A stretch of DNA of 34,600 nucleotides, from NCBI GenBank assembly GCA_903907855.1, contig CAIVPT010000105.1, positions 1 through 34,600 on the forward strand. The letters are read 5' to 3'. This document shows, piece by piece, positions 1-7,484 of the stretch. The position numbers and the translations under genes are program-made. This stretch comes from an uncultured Synechococcaceae cyanobacterium. GTDB lineage: Bacteria > Cyanobacteriota > Cyanobacteriia > PCC-6307 > Cyanobiaceae. Position 1 is the stretch's first letter. Every line of letters begins with the position of its first letter. The notes beneath the pieces are model-generated. The model worked only from the letters and a program-made list of their open reading frames with translations. It had not been told where the DNA came from and did not search any database.

Positions 1-1
1 C

Positions 2-778
2 CAGTCCCGGCTCGTGGCGCAACGCGCCCGCTTCCTGCTCGATCGCAACCAGTTGGAACTGCGGGGGAACCCCCAATTGCAACGCTGGAGCCGCCGTTTT
101 GATCCCTTCGCCGCCGTGGTGCGCGGCCGCCCGGAGCTCGTCGTCACCGTGTCCCGGGCCGACTGGGAGCCAGGTACGGGCTGGCTCGATGCCCGCGGGC
201 CGGTCCGCGCCGTGCGGCGTCCCGACGGGGCCCCCGCGGATCGCCCCCCCCAGACCCTCACCGCCGCCTTGCTGGTGGGGAACACGGTGAAGCAGGAATA
301 CAGCCTCAACGGCCCGGTACTCCTCCTCGATCCGGGGGAGGGCCTCCGCTTCGAGGGCACCGATCTGCGGTTTCTGGCCAAGGAGGAGCAGCTGCGCAGC
401 GACAGGCCTTTCGTGGCCCGCCGTGGTCCGGCGGTGGCCCGGGGCGATTCCCTGCTGGTGGATGGCCGCCAGCAGAGCGTGGAGATCCCAGCAGCTTGCT
501 GGCTGGAGCAGCCGGGCGAGAGTCTGCGGGCCTCCCGCTGCCGCTGGAGCTGGAGCACCCAGGAGATTGGGGCCGAGGGCTCGGTGGTGGTGGAACGCCA
601 GGCCAACCGCCAGATCCTGCGTGGAGAGCGCCTGGAGGGGCGCCTGGGCCCCCAGGGACGGCTGGAGATGACCAGCCCGGGGGGGCGGGTGGTCAGCCGT
701 TTCCAGGTGCCACGGCGGCAGGGTCGCTCGCCGGCTCCGCCATCGCCGCGGCGTGGACCGGAGCCAATTCGTCTGTGA
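2..778 (+). CDS. lptC: LptC-like LPS export periplasmic protein (5' partial)
   Basis: The reading frame is open from the left edge, so the true start and the membrane anchor lie outside the window; a GTG at 14 is only an internal candidate. About 258 residues are visible. They look like the beta-strand-rich periplasmic part of cyanobacterial LptC (DUF1239), the protein thought to pass lipopolysaccharide from the inner-membrane LptBFG transporter to LptA. Supporting signs are repeated short substrate-like strands, paired phrases around a 'TGWLDARGPV' segment and a 'YSLNGPVLLL' strand, plus the presence of lptA, lptB and lptF in the same window near 24.6-27.1 kb. The last 25 residues are Pro/Arg/Ser-rich and run antiparallel into the 3' end of the next gene (86-base overlap). 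Family assignment is by overall pattern, not by a catalytic motif. Confidence 0.62.
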   Translation, partial: QSRLVAQRARFLLDRNQLELRGNPQLQRWSRRFDPFAAVVRGRPELVVTVSRADWEPGTGWLDARGPVRAVRRPDGAPADRPPQTLTAALLVGNTVKQEYSLNGPVLLLDPGEGLRFEGTDLRFLAKEEQLRSDRPFVARRGPAVARGDSLLVDGRQQSVEIPAACWLEQPGESLRASRCRWSWSTQEIGAEGSVVVERQANRQILRGERLEGRLGPQGRLEMTSPGGRVVSRFQVPRRQGRSPAPPSPRRGPEPIRL

Positions 779-1391
779 GGCGCCGCGCCCAGCCCTCCAC
801 CCACGCCTGATCGCTGCGGCCGAAGCAGCGGGCCGACCAACCGCCCAGCAACACCAGCCCCTCGCTTCCGATGGGTTGCACCAGCACCGCCGGCAAGCCC
901 GCCAGGAGCCCATCGAATTCGTGCCGTCCCGGATAGAGGCGCAGATCCACCAGCGAGATCGCCCGCCCCTGTTCCTGGGCCCGGCGGCAGATCGCCCCGG
1001 GTACGAAGCCCCCCTCCGCCAGCAGGCCGCGGCGCAGCACCACCCGCTCCCGCCAGAGCACCAGGACGGTGGCGGCGGGGGTGGCCGTGAGCAACATCTG
1101 GCTGCCCCACCCCAGCTCCCGCCGTAGCGATTCGGGCAGATCTTCCGCCAGCTCCAGCCCCTCCCGTCCCTCCAGCGCCACCCGATCGGGGGGCACCGGC
1201 TCGATGCGCTCCCACAACAGGCCCACCAGCATCAGCACCACCGCCAGGAGACTGGCCAACACCCCGGCGCGCTCCAGGGCCGGTGCCATCGGCCCCTGGG
1301 CCGGCAGGCCACTGCCCTGGTTGAGCACGGTCAGCACCAGGCCGATGACGCCCCCCCCGAGGGCGATCCGGGCCGGGATGGGGCGCGGCAT
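693..1391 (-). CDS. Cofactor assembly of complex C subunit B (CCB2/CCB4-like)
   Basis: A 232-residue membrane protein resembling the cyanobacterial and chloroplast CCB factors (DUF2930), which help attach heme ci covalently to cytochrome b6 of the b6f complex. The N-terminus has two hydrophobic segments (roughly residues 8-27 and 43-62, ending before an ER acid/base patch), followed by a soluble domain that begins with 'PPDRVALEGREGLEL' and ends in 'GGWSARCFG...W', typical phrases of the family as I remember it. I chose ATG at 1391; an in-frame GTG at 1421 would add ten residues without obvious benefit. It is convergent with lptC and shares 86 bases with it. It is transcribed away from the TerB-like gene at 1478, leaving under 90 bases for both promoters. 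Confidence 0.65.
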   Translation of the reverse strand: MPRPIPARIALGGGVIGLVLTVLNQGSGLPAQGPMAPALERAGVLASLLAVVLMLVGLLWERIEPVPPDRVALEGREGLELAEDLPESLRRELGWGSQMLLTATPAATVLVLWRERVVLRRGLLAEGGFVPGAICRRAQEQGRAISLVDLRLYPGRHEFDGLLAGLPAVLVQPIGSEGLVLLGGWSARCFGRSDQAWVEGWARRLTDELAPVHAAAMAEPASDPAAVAPGNG

Positions 1392-1477
1392 GGCGCGGTG
1401 CGTGGCGTTCCTGACGCCCACAATGACGGAAGCCGCTGCGGCTCTGCTGCAATGGGGGAGATGACGCCCACCGTGCG

Positions 1478-1885
1478 ATGACTCCCGCTGAGGCCTTTGC
1501 CGCGATCGCCCTGGCAGCCGTCGCCTGCGATGGCACCCTCGACCACCAGGAGGCCCGCAGCCTGCGGGGCCAGCTCGAGCGACGCCATCCCTACGTGGAG
1601 CGCAGCGAGGAGAGCATGGGGCGCCTGTTCGACGGCCTGCTCGACCAGCTCCGCGGCGAGGGCTGGCGGCCGCTTCTGGGCCAGGCCATCCCCGCCCTCT
1701 CGGCCCCGCAGCAGGAAACGGCCCTGGCGATGGCCGCCCAGCTCGTGCACTGCGACCGCGTGGTGGCGCCCGAGGAGCAGGACCTGCTCCAGGAGATGGC
1801 CGCCCAGATGCAGCTTCCTCCCGGCCGGGCGGAGCAGATTCTTGATGTCATCGCCGTGTTGAACCGCGACAGCCTGGCCAGCTGA
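1478..1885 (+). CDS. TerB-like (tellurite resistance fold) small protein
   Basis: A 135-residue, apparently soluble all-helical protein with the two acidic loop segments characteristic of the TerB/DjlA-N fold: 'ACDGTLDHQEA' near residue 16-26 and 'HCDRVVAPEEQDLL' near residue 90-103. Each acidic loop may bind a divalent metal, as proposed for TerB. Cyanobacteria commonly carry such single-domain proteins with no connection to tellurite; the physiological role is unknown. The start ATG gives a protein beginning 'MTPAEAFAAIALAAVACDG', matching the usual domain edge. It lies 21 bases upstream of psb32 and is probably cotranscribed with it. No ter operon genes are nearby, so a role in tellurite resistance is not supported. 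Confidence 0.72.
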   Translation: MTPAEAFAAIALAAVACDGTLDHQEARSLRGQLERRHPYVERSEESMGRLFDGLLDQLRGEGWRPLLGQAIPALSAPQQETALAMAAQLVHCDRVVAPEEQDLLQEMAAQMQLPPGRAEQILDVIAVLNRDSLAS

Positions 1886-1906
1886 CGGCAGACTGGGAAC
1901 AGGCCG

Positions 1907-2626
1907 ATGTCGAGTTCCCGCGTGGCGTCCTCCCTGTCTCCGTTCCGGCCGCGGCGCGCCGGCCCCCTGGCGCCGATCTTCTCCCTGGTGTTGGCCCTGG
2001 CCTTGCTGGTGGGGCCAGCGCTACCCGCCGTTGCCCTTTCCCTGGGCAACCTGCCAGCCGAGCCCCCCAGCGCCAGGGTTCTCGACGATGCCGACGTGCT
2101 GAGCATCGCCTCCCGCACGGACATCGAACGTCAGCTGGACCAGTTCGGCGACGACCGGGTCGACGCCCGCCTGGTCACCGTCAGCCGGCTGGACTACGGC
2201 CTGACGCTGCCGGAGCTTTCCCGCCAGTTGCTGGAGCGCTGGTCGAGTGCCGCCGGCGGCGATGCCCGCCTGCTGATCCTGATCGACAGCCAGACCAAGA
2301 GCGCCGCCATTGCCGCCTCTCCGGCCCTCGAACGCCAGCTCCCCCCCGAGCTGCTGCGCAGCACGGCCCGCACCACCATGGCCCAGCCGCTGCGGGAAGG
2401 GAACCGTTATCGGCAGGCCAGCCTCGATGCCCTCGAGCGCCTCTCGATCGTGCTTCGCGGCGGGGAAGACCCGGGCGAACCGGAAGTCGCTGAAGCTTCG
2501 GTGGTCGCCACCAACATCCCCACCCGTGAGGAAACCGCCAGCAGCAATGCCTTCACCTGGGTGGTGGTGTTGCTGGTGGTGGGCACGATCGTTCCCATGC
2601 TCACCTGGTGGGTGTTCTCCCGCTGA
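1907..2626 (+). CDS. psb32: Psb32-like TPM-domain photosystem II repair protein
   Basis: A 239-residue protein with an N-terminal signal segment (hydrophobic residues about 24-44, cleavage plausible near Ala43), a TPM domain (about 56-185) and a C-terminal transmembrane helix (about 217-236). The TPM hallmark 'ARVLDDADVLS' is followed by 'DARLVTVSRLDYG' and 'DARLLILIDSQTK'. This arrangement, lumenal TPM domain plus C-terminal anchor, matches cyanobacterial Psb32 and plant TLP18.3, which speed photosystem II repair after photodamage. It sits between a TerB-like gene and pcxA on the same strand (spacers 21 and 39 bases), consistent with a small transcription unit. Function in repair is from family knowledge; the membrane topology is read from the sequence. 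Confidence 0.85.
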   Translation: MSSSRVASSLSPFRPRRAGPLAPIFSLVLALALLVGPALPAVALSLGNLPAEPPSARVLDDADVLSIASRTDIERQLDQFGDDRVDARLVTVSRLDYGLTLPELSRQLLERWSSAAGGDARLLILIDSQTKSAAIAASPALERQLPPELLRSTARTTMAQPLREGNRYRQASLDALERLSIVLRGGEDPGEPEVAEASVVATNIPTREETASSNAFTWVVVLLVVGTIVPMLTWWVFSR

Positions 2627-2665
2627 CCCTGCCCTTTTCTCCGCTGCATTTCCTGGCGTGCGCCC

Positions 2666-3811
2666 ATGGGCCTGACGAATTGGATGGGAGCCTTCGGCCG
2701 AGCCCAATCCCTCGATCTGAGCAACCACCTCGAGCGTGGCTACGAAGCCGCCCTGCTCATCCAGAGCTTCGAGATGGAGTACTACAACGATCGCCCCGTG
2801 CGGCCGGAGCTCGAACTGCGCATCCCCAAGGGAACCCAGGCCCAGATGCTGCGCCGCTTCCGCGCCGCCCTGCAGGTCTGTCGGCAATCGCTGGATTTGA
2901 TTGAGCCCCAACGGCAGGAGCTGGCGGGCCAGGAGCTGCGTCAGCTCCAGCTGATCGAATCGGTGGTGAGCCGCTACGACGCCAACCGCAAACCCCTGCC
3001 CACGATCAGCCGCTCGCCCGAAGTGCTGCCCCGCAGCCTGATCGGCATGGTGGACCAGGTGCGGCGGCAGCTGGATCCGGAGGCGGAGGCCAGCGTGGTG
3101 GCGGGCTTCCGCCGCCGCCGCGATTCCACCCTGGTGTCGCTGCGTATTCTGCTGCTCCTGATCCTGGTGCCGATCCTCACCCAGCACTTCATGCGGGCCC
3201 AGGTGGTCTCGCCGCTGGTGGATCACTTCTCGGGCAACAACCCACTGCTCAGCTATCCGCGGCCCCAGCTGGAGGAGGTGGCGGTGCGCAAACTTCGCCT
3301 ATTCCAGGATGAGATCGAGTTCGAGTCGCTGATCCGCGGCGAACCGGTTCCCAGTCGTGTCGAGATGCAGGATCGGCTGGCCGAACGGGCAAAGGAACTC
3401 AAGGTGGAGGCTGATCAGGAGAGCACCCAGGCGATCAAGAATGTGCTAGCTGATCTGTTTGGTCTGCTTGGCTTCACCTTGGTGTGTGTGTTTGGGCAGA
3501 GGGATCTGCAGGTGCTCCGCAGCTTTATCGATGAATTGATTTATGGCCTCAGTGATAGTGCCAAGGCCTTCGCCATCATCCTGTTCACCGACATCTTCGT
3601 AGGCTTCCACAGCCCGGAGGGCTGGACGGTGTTGCTCGATGGCATCGCCCACCATTTTGGCCTGCCGGCGCGGGAGAATTTCGTGATGTTGTTCATCGCT
3701 ACCTTTCCGGTGGTGCTTGCCACGATCTTCAAATACTGGATTTTCCGCTATCTCAACCGCGTGTCCCCCTCCTCGGTGGCCACGCTGCACAACATGAACG
3801 GCGGCGGCTAG
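2666..3811 (+). CDS. pcxA: Proton extrusion protein PcxA (CemA family)
   Basis: A 381-residue CemA/PcxA family membrane protein. Members influence light-induced proton extrusion and, indirectly, inorganic carbon uptake across the cytoplasmic or chloroplast envelope membrane. The N-terminal 150 residues are soluble and charged; hydrophobic helices are seen at about 155-175, 259-277, 299-315 and 337-358. The C-terminal half is the diagnostic part: 'FIDELIYGLSDSAKAF', 'ILFTDIFVGFHSPEGW' and 'FVMLFIATFPVVLATIFKYW'. The length matches cyanobacterial PcxA/PxcL; which paralogue it is cannot be decided here. Codon choice in the last third (about 3440-3740) is slightly more AT-rich than in the flanking genes. 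The stop codon is 3 bases from the first candidate start of cobU, suggesting translational coupling. Confidence 0.9.
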   Translation: MGLTNWMGAFGRAQSLDLSNHLERGYEAALLIQSFEMEYYNDRPVRPELELRIPKGTQAQMLRRFRAALQVCRQSLDLIEPQRQELAGQELRQLQLIESVVSRYDANRKPLPTISRSPEVLPRSLIGMVDQVRRQLDPEAEASVVAGFRRRRDSTLVSLRILLLLILVPILTQHFMRAQVVSPLVDHFSGNNPLLSYPRPQLEEVAVRKLRLFQDEIEFESLIRGEPVPSRVEMQDRLAERAKELKVEADQESTQAIKNVLADLFGLLGFTLVCVFGQRDLQVLRSFIDELIYGLSDSAKAFAIILFTDIFVGFHSPEGWTVLLDGIAHHFGLPARENFVMLFIATFPVVLATIFKYWIFRYLNRVSPSSVATLHNMNGGG

Positions 3812-3817
3812 GGCGTG

Positions 3818-4360
3818 ATGGCGGCTCTCACCTTGATCAGCGGCCCGGCGGGCGGTGGCAAGAGCCGCTGGGCCGAGGAGCTTGCCTACCGCAGCGGCCG
3901 GCAGGTGGTCTACCTGGCCACCGGCCCCCGATTGCCCCACGACGCCGACTGGCAGGAGCGGCTGCGCCGCCATCGCCGCCGCCGCCCCGCCGATTGGCGC
4001 TGCCTTGAGGTGGAGGGGGCCCTGACCGAGGCGCTCGTCGCACTCCAGGACGGGGAGATCGCGCTGGTGGATTCCCTCGGCACCTGGGTGGCGGCCCACC
4101 TCGATCTGGAGGACGAGCTCTGGCGCCGGCATTGCACCCAGCTGGGGGCGGCCATCTCCGCCGCGGCGGCGCCGTTGCTGCTGGTGTGTGAGGAGGTGGG
4201 CTGGGGCCTGGTGCCCCCGAGCGCGGCGGGGGGCCGTTTCCGCAACCGCCTGCCCCCCCTGCAACGGTCCCTGGCGGAGAGCGCCGACGCCAGCTGGCTG
4301 GTGCTGCAGGGCCGGGCCGTCGACCTGCATGCCCTGGGCCATCCGGTTCCCGCCGATTGA
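3818..4360 (+). CDS. cobU: Adenosylcobinamide kinase / adenosylcobinamide-phosphate guanylyltransferase
   Basis: A 180-residue CobU/CobP enzyme that phosphorylates adenosylcobinamide and transfers GMP to it, a step in assembling the nucleotide loop of cobalamin or salvaging cobinamide. Visible motifs: P-loop 'GPAGGGKSRWAEE' near residues 9-21; 'VYLATGP' followed by 'RLRRHRRRRPADW', the HR pair preceding the guanylylated-histidine region; 'ALVDSLGTWV'; and 'CEEVGWGLVPPSAAGGRFRN', the family's N/C-E-V-G-x-G-x-V-P segment. Start could be GTG 3815 or the adjacent ATG 3818; I prefer ATG. It is 3 bases from trmL and 6 from pcxA, so it is embedded in a compact unit with functionally unrelated genes. 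It is a second B12-related locus in the window, separate from the riboswitch-controlled hupE-cobW pair. Confidence 0.9.
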   Translation: MAALTLISGPAGGGKSRWAEELAYRSGRQVVYLATGPRLPHDADWQERLRRHRRRRPADWRCLEVEGALTEALVALQDGEIALVDSLGTWVAAHLDLEDELWRRHCTQLGAAISAAAAPLLLVCEEVGWGLVPPSAAGGRFRNRLPPLQRSLAESADASWLVLQGRAVDLHALGHPVPAD

Positions 4361-4363
4361 GAG

Positions 4364-4843
4364 ATGGTGCGCGTCGTTCTCTTCCAGCCGGAGATCCCTC
4401 CGAACACGGGCAACGTGGCACGCACCTGTGCCGCCACCGAAACCGAGCTGCACCTGATCGAACCCCTGGGGTTCACGATCGACGATCGCCAGCTGCGGCG
4501 GGCCGGGCTTGATTACTGGCCCTGGGTGCCCCTCCATCGCCACAGCGACTTCGCGGCCTTCATGGACCATCGCCGCAGCCGGGGGGGACGCCTGCTTGCC
4601 TTCTCCAGCCAGGCCCAGCTTTCCTACAGCGCCTGGGCCTTCGAGCCGGACGACTGGCTGCTCTTCGGCCGCGAAAGCGATGGCTTGCCGCCGGCGGTGC
4701 TCGAGGCCTGTGAGGAGCGACTGACGATTCCCCTGACACGCCACCGCCATCGGGAAGGGGGAGGCGTTCGCAGCCTCAACCTCTCGGTGGCGGTGGGGGT
4801 TGCCCTGTTTGAGGCCCTGCGCCAGATCCCGCCTGCCCCCTAA
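4364..4843 (+). CDS. trmL: tRNA (cytidine/uridine-34-2'-O)-methyltransferase TrmL
   Basis: A 159-residue SPOUT-class methyltransferase; length is standard for TrmL. It methylates the ribose of the wobble nucleotide in leucine tRNAs using S-adenosylmethionine. The three knot motifs are intact: motif 1 'EIPPNTGNVARTCAATETEL' near residues 10-29, motif 2 'LLFGRESDGLPP' near 98-109, and motif 3 'IPLTRHRHREGGGVRSLNLS', whose Ser-Leu-Asn-Leu-Ser end forms the cofactor loop. The motif-3 segment has a His/Arg-rich stretch where other members have a shorter 'IPM...R' link, a small local insertion. The start ATG directly follows cobU by 3 bases. A perfect hairpin lies 22 bases after the stop. Confidence 0.92.
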   Translation: MVRVVLFQPEIPPNTGNVARTCAATETELHLIEPLGFTIDDRQLRRAGLDYWPWVPLHRHSDFAAFMDHRRSRGGRLLAFSSQAQLSYSAWAFEPDDWLLFGRESDGLPPAVLEACEERLTIPLTRHRHREGGGVRSLNLSVAVGVALFEALRQIPPAP

Positions 4844-4864
4844 CCGACGGCAAGCGGGGGGACG

Positions 4865-4890
4865 AAGGGAGCGTTGGCACCCGCTCCCTT
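4865..4890 (+). terminator. Perfect hairpin after trmL, no T-tract
   Basis: AAGGGAGCG (4865-4873) pairs exactly with CGCTCCCTT (4882-4890) around an 8-base loop. It starts 22 bases after the trmL stop and lies 87 bases before the next start. No run of T follows on either strand, so it is not a textbook intrinsic terminator; it could stop or stabilise the 3' end of the upstream transcript, or act in the leader of the peptidase gene. Confidence 0.45.
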
Positions 4891-4976
4891 GCCGCTTCCT
4901 GTTCGGGCCGCTACTCTCTGCCGGACCCGGGGATGTCGGCTTCTCCACCGGGTTTTGTCCCTTGGGTGAATCCTGC

Positions 4977-6005
4977 ATGAAGCCATCCCGATGGATCCTG
5001 ACTTCCCTGGTCGGCACCTCGGTCTGCCTCCCCCTGGTGGGGATCGCGACCGAAGACCTGGGAGGCTCCGCCTCCACCGAGGTTCTTCTCGCCTCCCTCC
5101 CCCAGCGCAGCGACCGGGTCTGGGTTCAGGTGAGTCGCCCCATCAGCAATGAGGATCTCGCTGCCCAGCTCGGGGTGGACGAAACCCAACTGGCCCGCCT
5201 GAACGAGACCGACGAAGACCACCGCTATCTCCGTGGTGATTGGCTGGCCCTGCCGGCGCGCAACGCCGACCAAGCCACCCGCATCGCCTCGCTGGATGCC
5301 AAGGCCTTGCGCCAGACCCTGCCGCTCCAAACGCCCCCGCCGGTCAGCAGCCCCTCGGCCCGCAGCACCGTGGTGCGCTTCGGCGACACGCTCGTGAAGA
5401 TCGCTCAGCGCTACGGCATGAGCCTGAGCGAACTCCTCTCACTCAACCCCGGTTTGGAAACAGCCCGCCTTGTGGTGGGAAGCCAGGTGCGTGTTGCCCA
5501 GTCTGCCCCCGGTCGGAACCGCCTGCTGTTGGGCCTCAAACCTGTGGGCAGTGGCGGGTTGAGTTGGCCGGAGATGCCCCGCTTCGGCGAGGAGGAGCGT
5601 CCGAGCGCGATCCAGAAGGGCTCCGTGGCCTGGTCCTGGCCTGCCCAGGGGGTGTTCACCTCCGGTTACGGCTGGCGCTGGGGTCGCATGCACAAGGGAA
5701 TCGATGTTGCCAACAACGTGGGAACCCCGATCGTGGCAGCGGCAGCCGGGCGTATCACCTATGCCGGCTGGCATGACGGCGGCTACGGCTATCTGGTGGA
5801 GATCACCCACGAAGACGGCAGCACCAGTATCTACGCCCACAACAGCCGCATTCTTGTGCGGGAGGGAGACGAGGTAGCCCTGGGGCAAACGATCAGCGAG
5901 ATGGGAAGCACGGGTCGCAGCACCGGCCCCCACCTCCATTTCGAGATTCGCCCCGCCGGAAGCGGAGCGGTGAATCCCCTGCAGTTTCTGCCCCCGCGGG
6001 CCTGA
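4977..6005 (+). CDS. Secreted LysM / M23 family metallopeptidase
   Basis: A 342-residue cell-wall hydrolase or divisome activator of the lysostaphin/EnvC-NlpD type. I chose ATG 4977 because it begins a basic-hydrophobic leader (residues 1-24); the frame is open further upstream but that part would be cytoplasmic-looking and overlaps trmL. A degenerate LysM-like segment lies at about 47-95, a clear LysM at about 131-173 ('TVVRFGDTLVKIAQRYGMSL'), and the M23 domain at about 222-340. Zinc ligands and catalytic residues are all present: His239 and Asp243 in 'MHKGIDVA', His288 in 'YAHN', and His319/His321 in 'GPHLHFEI'. It is therefore expected to cut peptidoglycan cross-links. The gene ends 45 bases before a tRNA gene. 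Confidence 0.88.
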   Translation: MKPSRWILTSLVGTSVCLPLVGIATEDLGGSASTEVLLASLPQRSDRVWVQVSRPISNEDLAAQLGVDETQLARLNETDEDHRYLRGDWLALPARNADQATRIASLDAKALRQTLPLQTPPPVSSPSARSTVVRFGDTLVKIAQRYGMSLSELLSLNPGLETARLVVGSQVRVAQSAPGRNRLLLGLKPVGSGGLSWPEMPRFGEEERPSAIQKGSVAWSWPAQGVFTSGYGWRWGRMHKGIDVANNVGTPIVAAAAGRITYAGWHDGGYGYLVEITHEDGSTSIYAHNSRILVREGDEVALGQTISEMGSTGRSTGPHLHFEIRPAGSGAVNPLQFLPPRA

Positions 6006-6050
6006 TCCAGCCGGGGGTGGGACCTCCGTGTCTTACACTCCCCCCATCGC

Positions 6051-6124
6051 GGCTCGGTAGCTCAGCTGGTTAGAGCGTGGGATTCATAACCCCAAGGTCG
6101 GGAGTTCAAGTCTCCCCCGAGCCA
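6051..6124 (+). tRNA. tRNA-Met (CAT), elongator type
   Basis: A 74-base cloverleaf. Acceptor arm GGCTCGG (6051-6057) pairs with CCGAGCC (6117-6123), discriminator A at 6124, CCA not encoded. D-arm GCTC/GAGC, anticodon loop TTCATAA with anticodon CAT at 6086-6088, T-arm GGGAG/CTCCC with loop TTCAAGT. The first acceptor pair G-C and D-loop resemble bacterial elongator tRNA-Met, not initiator, which has an unpaired first base in most bacteria. The bottom of the anticodon stem has one A-C mismatch next to the loop (TGGGA against CCCCA). A strong terminator follows at 6166. Confidence 0.93.
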
Positions 6125-6165
6125 TCGTGTAAGTCCACGCAACCTCTGGTTGTTGTGTCCACATC

Positions 6166-6191
6166 ACCTCCCGCAATGCGGGAGGTTTTTT
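6166..6191 (+). terminator. Intrinsic terminator of tRNA-Met
   Basis: ACCTCCCGC (6166-6174), 3-base loop AAT, GCGGGAGGT (6178-6186), then a run of T through 6191. This is a classic rho-independent terminator for plus-strand transcription, 41 bases after the tRNA. It has no T-run on the minus strand and so should not end the converging gene at 6222. Confidence 0.92.
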
Positions 6192-6221
6192 GTCTCTGGG
6201 TTCGTGATTGTGTCTGGTCCC

Positions 6222-6560
6222 TCAGCGCATGTCGATCTGGTTGAGGCGATCTCGGAAGCTGGCCGAGCCCCCACTGCCGAAAGGCTGGTGGCCCTGGCCA
6301 TCGCCGCCCTCCGGCAGCGCTTCCACCACCGTGACGGCGGGGTAGAGGGCGGCGCTGCGACGGGCCCGGGAGGGGGCCATTCCCTGCGGCCGGTTCTCCA
6401 GGACCCGCGTAAGGCTGCGGCTGCGGTTGGCCACCGCCACCGACTCGCCATCCTTGGGCCGAACCAGGGGATTGGCTTTCAACTCAGAGCGCACCTGGTT
6501 GAGCAGGCGGAAATGGCCTGTGCTGTTGTACTTGCGCAAAACCGTTGGGTCCCAGGCCAT
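6222..6560 (-). CDS. Conserved hypothetical protein, 112 residues
   Basis: I chose ATG 6560 because the sequence from 'MAWDPTVLRKYNSTGHFRLL' on has the look of a conserved domain start; an upstream ATG at 6587 adds nine residues. The first 50 residues are polar and helical, with a 'LLNQVRSELKANPLVRP' amphipathic stretch; the rest is Ala/Arg/Gly-rich and probably disordered, ending 'FRDRLNQIDMR'. No signal peptide, membrane helix or recognised catalytic motif is seen. I recall similar short proteins beginning 'WDPxxLRxYxxTGHFRLLNQ' in marine Synechococcus and Prochlorococcus, so it is probably a picocyanobacterial core protein of unknown role. It lies between a tRNA terminator and the divergent peroxiredoxin gene. 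Confidence 0.6.
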   Translation of the reverse strand: MAWDPTVLRKYNSTGHFRLLNQVRSELKANPLVRPKDGESVAVANRSRSLTRVLENRPQGMAPSRARRSAALYPAVTVVEALPEGGDGQGHQPFGSGGSASFRDRLNQIDMR

Positions 6561-6801
6561 CAAAAAAGGTCGTGAAGGCGGATCCACTACAGCTTATGGC
6601 GCAGGGGAACCACGGGGGAAGGCCGATCCGTGATAGGTTGAAAAGGTTGCAACTGGTAGTCGGTACGACTTCGATCTGACCGCCTTCAGCGCCGCCTCTT
6701 CGGTTAACCCGGGGGGCCAGAGCTTCTGTGTTGCCCCTGGTACTCCGTCAGCCGTACGGCTGGCTGTGCCTCTCCATTTCCCCAACCCCCTCGCCTCGAC
6801 C

Positions 6802-7392
6802 ATGACCAGGCTCGTCGGCCTGCCGGCCCCCGACTTCACCGCCACCGCGGTGGTGGATCAGGAATTCAAGGAGGTGACCCTCTCCCAGTACCGCGGCAAG
6901 TACGTGGTGCTGTTCTTCTATCCCCTCGACTTCACCTTCGTCTGCCCGACGGAGATCACCGCCTTCAGCGACCGCTACGGCGATTTCACCAGCCGCAACA
7001 CCGAAGTGCTCGGCGTGTCGGTCGACAGCCAGTTCAGCCACCTGGCCTGGGTGCAGACCGATCGCAAGAACGGCGGCCTCGGCGACATCGCCTATCCCCT
7101 GGTGGCCGACCTCAAGAAAGAGATCGCCCGCGCCTACGAAGTGCTCGATGAGGATGCCGGCGTGGCTCTGCGCGGCCTGTTCATCATCGATCCCGAGGGT
7201 GTGATCATGCACAGCACGATCAACAACCTGCCCGTGGGCCGCAGCGTTGATGAAACCCTGCGCGTTCTGCAGGCCTTCCAGTATGTGCAGTCGCACCCCG
7301 ATGAGGTGTGCCCCGCCAACTGGCAGCCCGGCGAGAAGACCATGAATCCCGACCCGGTGAAGAGCAAGGAGTTCTTCGCAGCGGTCAACTGA
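6802..7392 (+). CDS. Typical 2-Cys peroxiredoxin
   Basis: A 196-residue AhpC/Prx1-type thiol peroxidase, which reduces hydrogen and organic peroxides with electrons from thioredoxin. Peroxidatic Cys48 lies in '[12 protein letters not shown]' and resolving Cys170 in '[12 protein letters not shown]', so the enzyme should act as an obligate homodimer. A '[10 protein letters not shown]' segment is present as in hyperoxidation-sensitive peroxiredoxins, but the C-terminus ends in 'EFFAAVN' and lacks a clean Tyr-Phe motif, so sensitivity is uncertain. Start at ATG 6802 gives the family's usual N-terminus; an earlier GTG at 6766 would add 12 residues. The gene is monocistronic by layout: about 240 bases of upstream sequence shared with a divergent gene, and its own terminator downstream. 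Confidence 0.94.
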   Translation: MTRLVGLPAPDFTATAVVDQEFKEVTLSQYRGKYVVLFFYPLDFTFVCPTEITAFSDRYGDFTSRNTEVLGVSVDSQFSHLAWVQTDRKNGGLGDIAYPLVADLKKEIARAYEVLDEDAGVALRGLFIIDPEGVIMHSTINNLPVGRSVDETLRVLQAFQYVQSHPDEVCPANWQPGEKTMNPDPVKSKEFFAAVN

Positions 7393-7432
7393 GCGATCGC
7401 CATACCTGAGCCATCGATCAGCACCAGCATCC

Positions 7433-7454
7433 GGGGGGCTCAGCCCCCCTTTTT
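7433..7454 (+). terminator. Intrinsic terminator of peroxiredoxin gene
   Basis: GGGGGGC (7433-7439), loop TCA, GCCCCCC (7443-7449), followed by five T (7450-7454), 41 bases after the peroxiredoxin stop. The T-run is only on the plus strand, so converging purQ transcription is not obviously ended here. A HIP1 octamer GCGATCGC lies just upstream at 7393-7400. Confidence 0.9.
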
Positions 7455-7484
7455 CATGGGTGCGCGTTCCAGGGGCACCTGGCC

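Noticed and set aside
1502-1509. HIP1 octamer GCGATCGC (also at 7393-7400)
   Set aside because: I noticed only these two copies; expected occasional occurrence, no sign of the enrichment seen in many other cyanobacteria.
1478-1885. Tellurite resistance function for the TerB-like gene
   Set aside because: No other ter genes nearby; the fold is widespread in cyanobacteria without such a role.
2021-3226. 401-residue open frame on the minus strand over psb32 and pcxA
   Set aside because: Composition is His/Gln/Gly-rich nonsense mirroring the third-position GC of the sense genes; sense strand encodes clear families.
3446-5077. 543-residue minus-strand open frame over pcxA, cobU and trmL
   Set aside because: Crosses three well-supported genes and has no motif; typical antisense frame in GC-rich DNA.
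6596-6679. 27-codon plus-strand frame upstream of peroxiredoxin
   Set aside because: No similarity to known small photosystem peptides, no membrane helix and no ribosome site; probably random.
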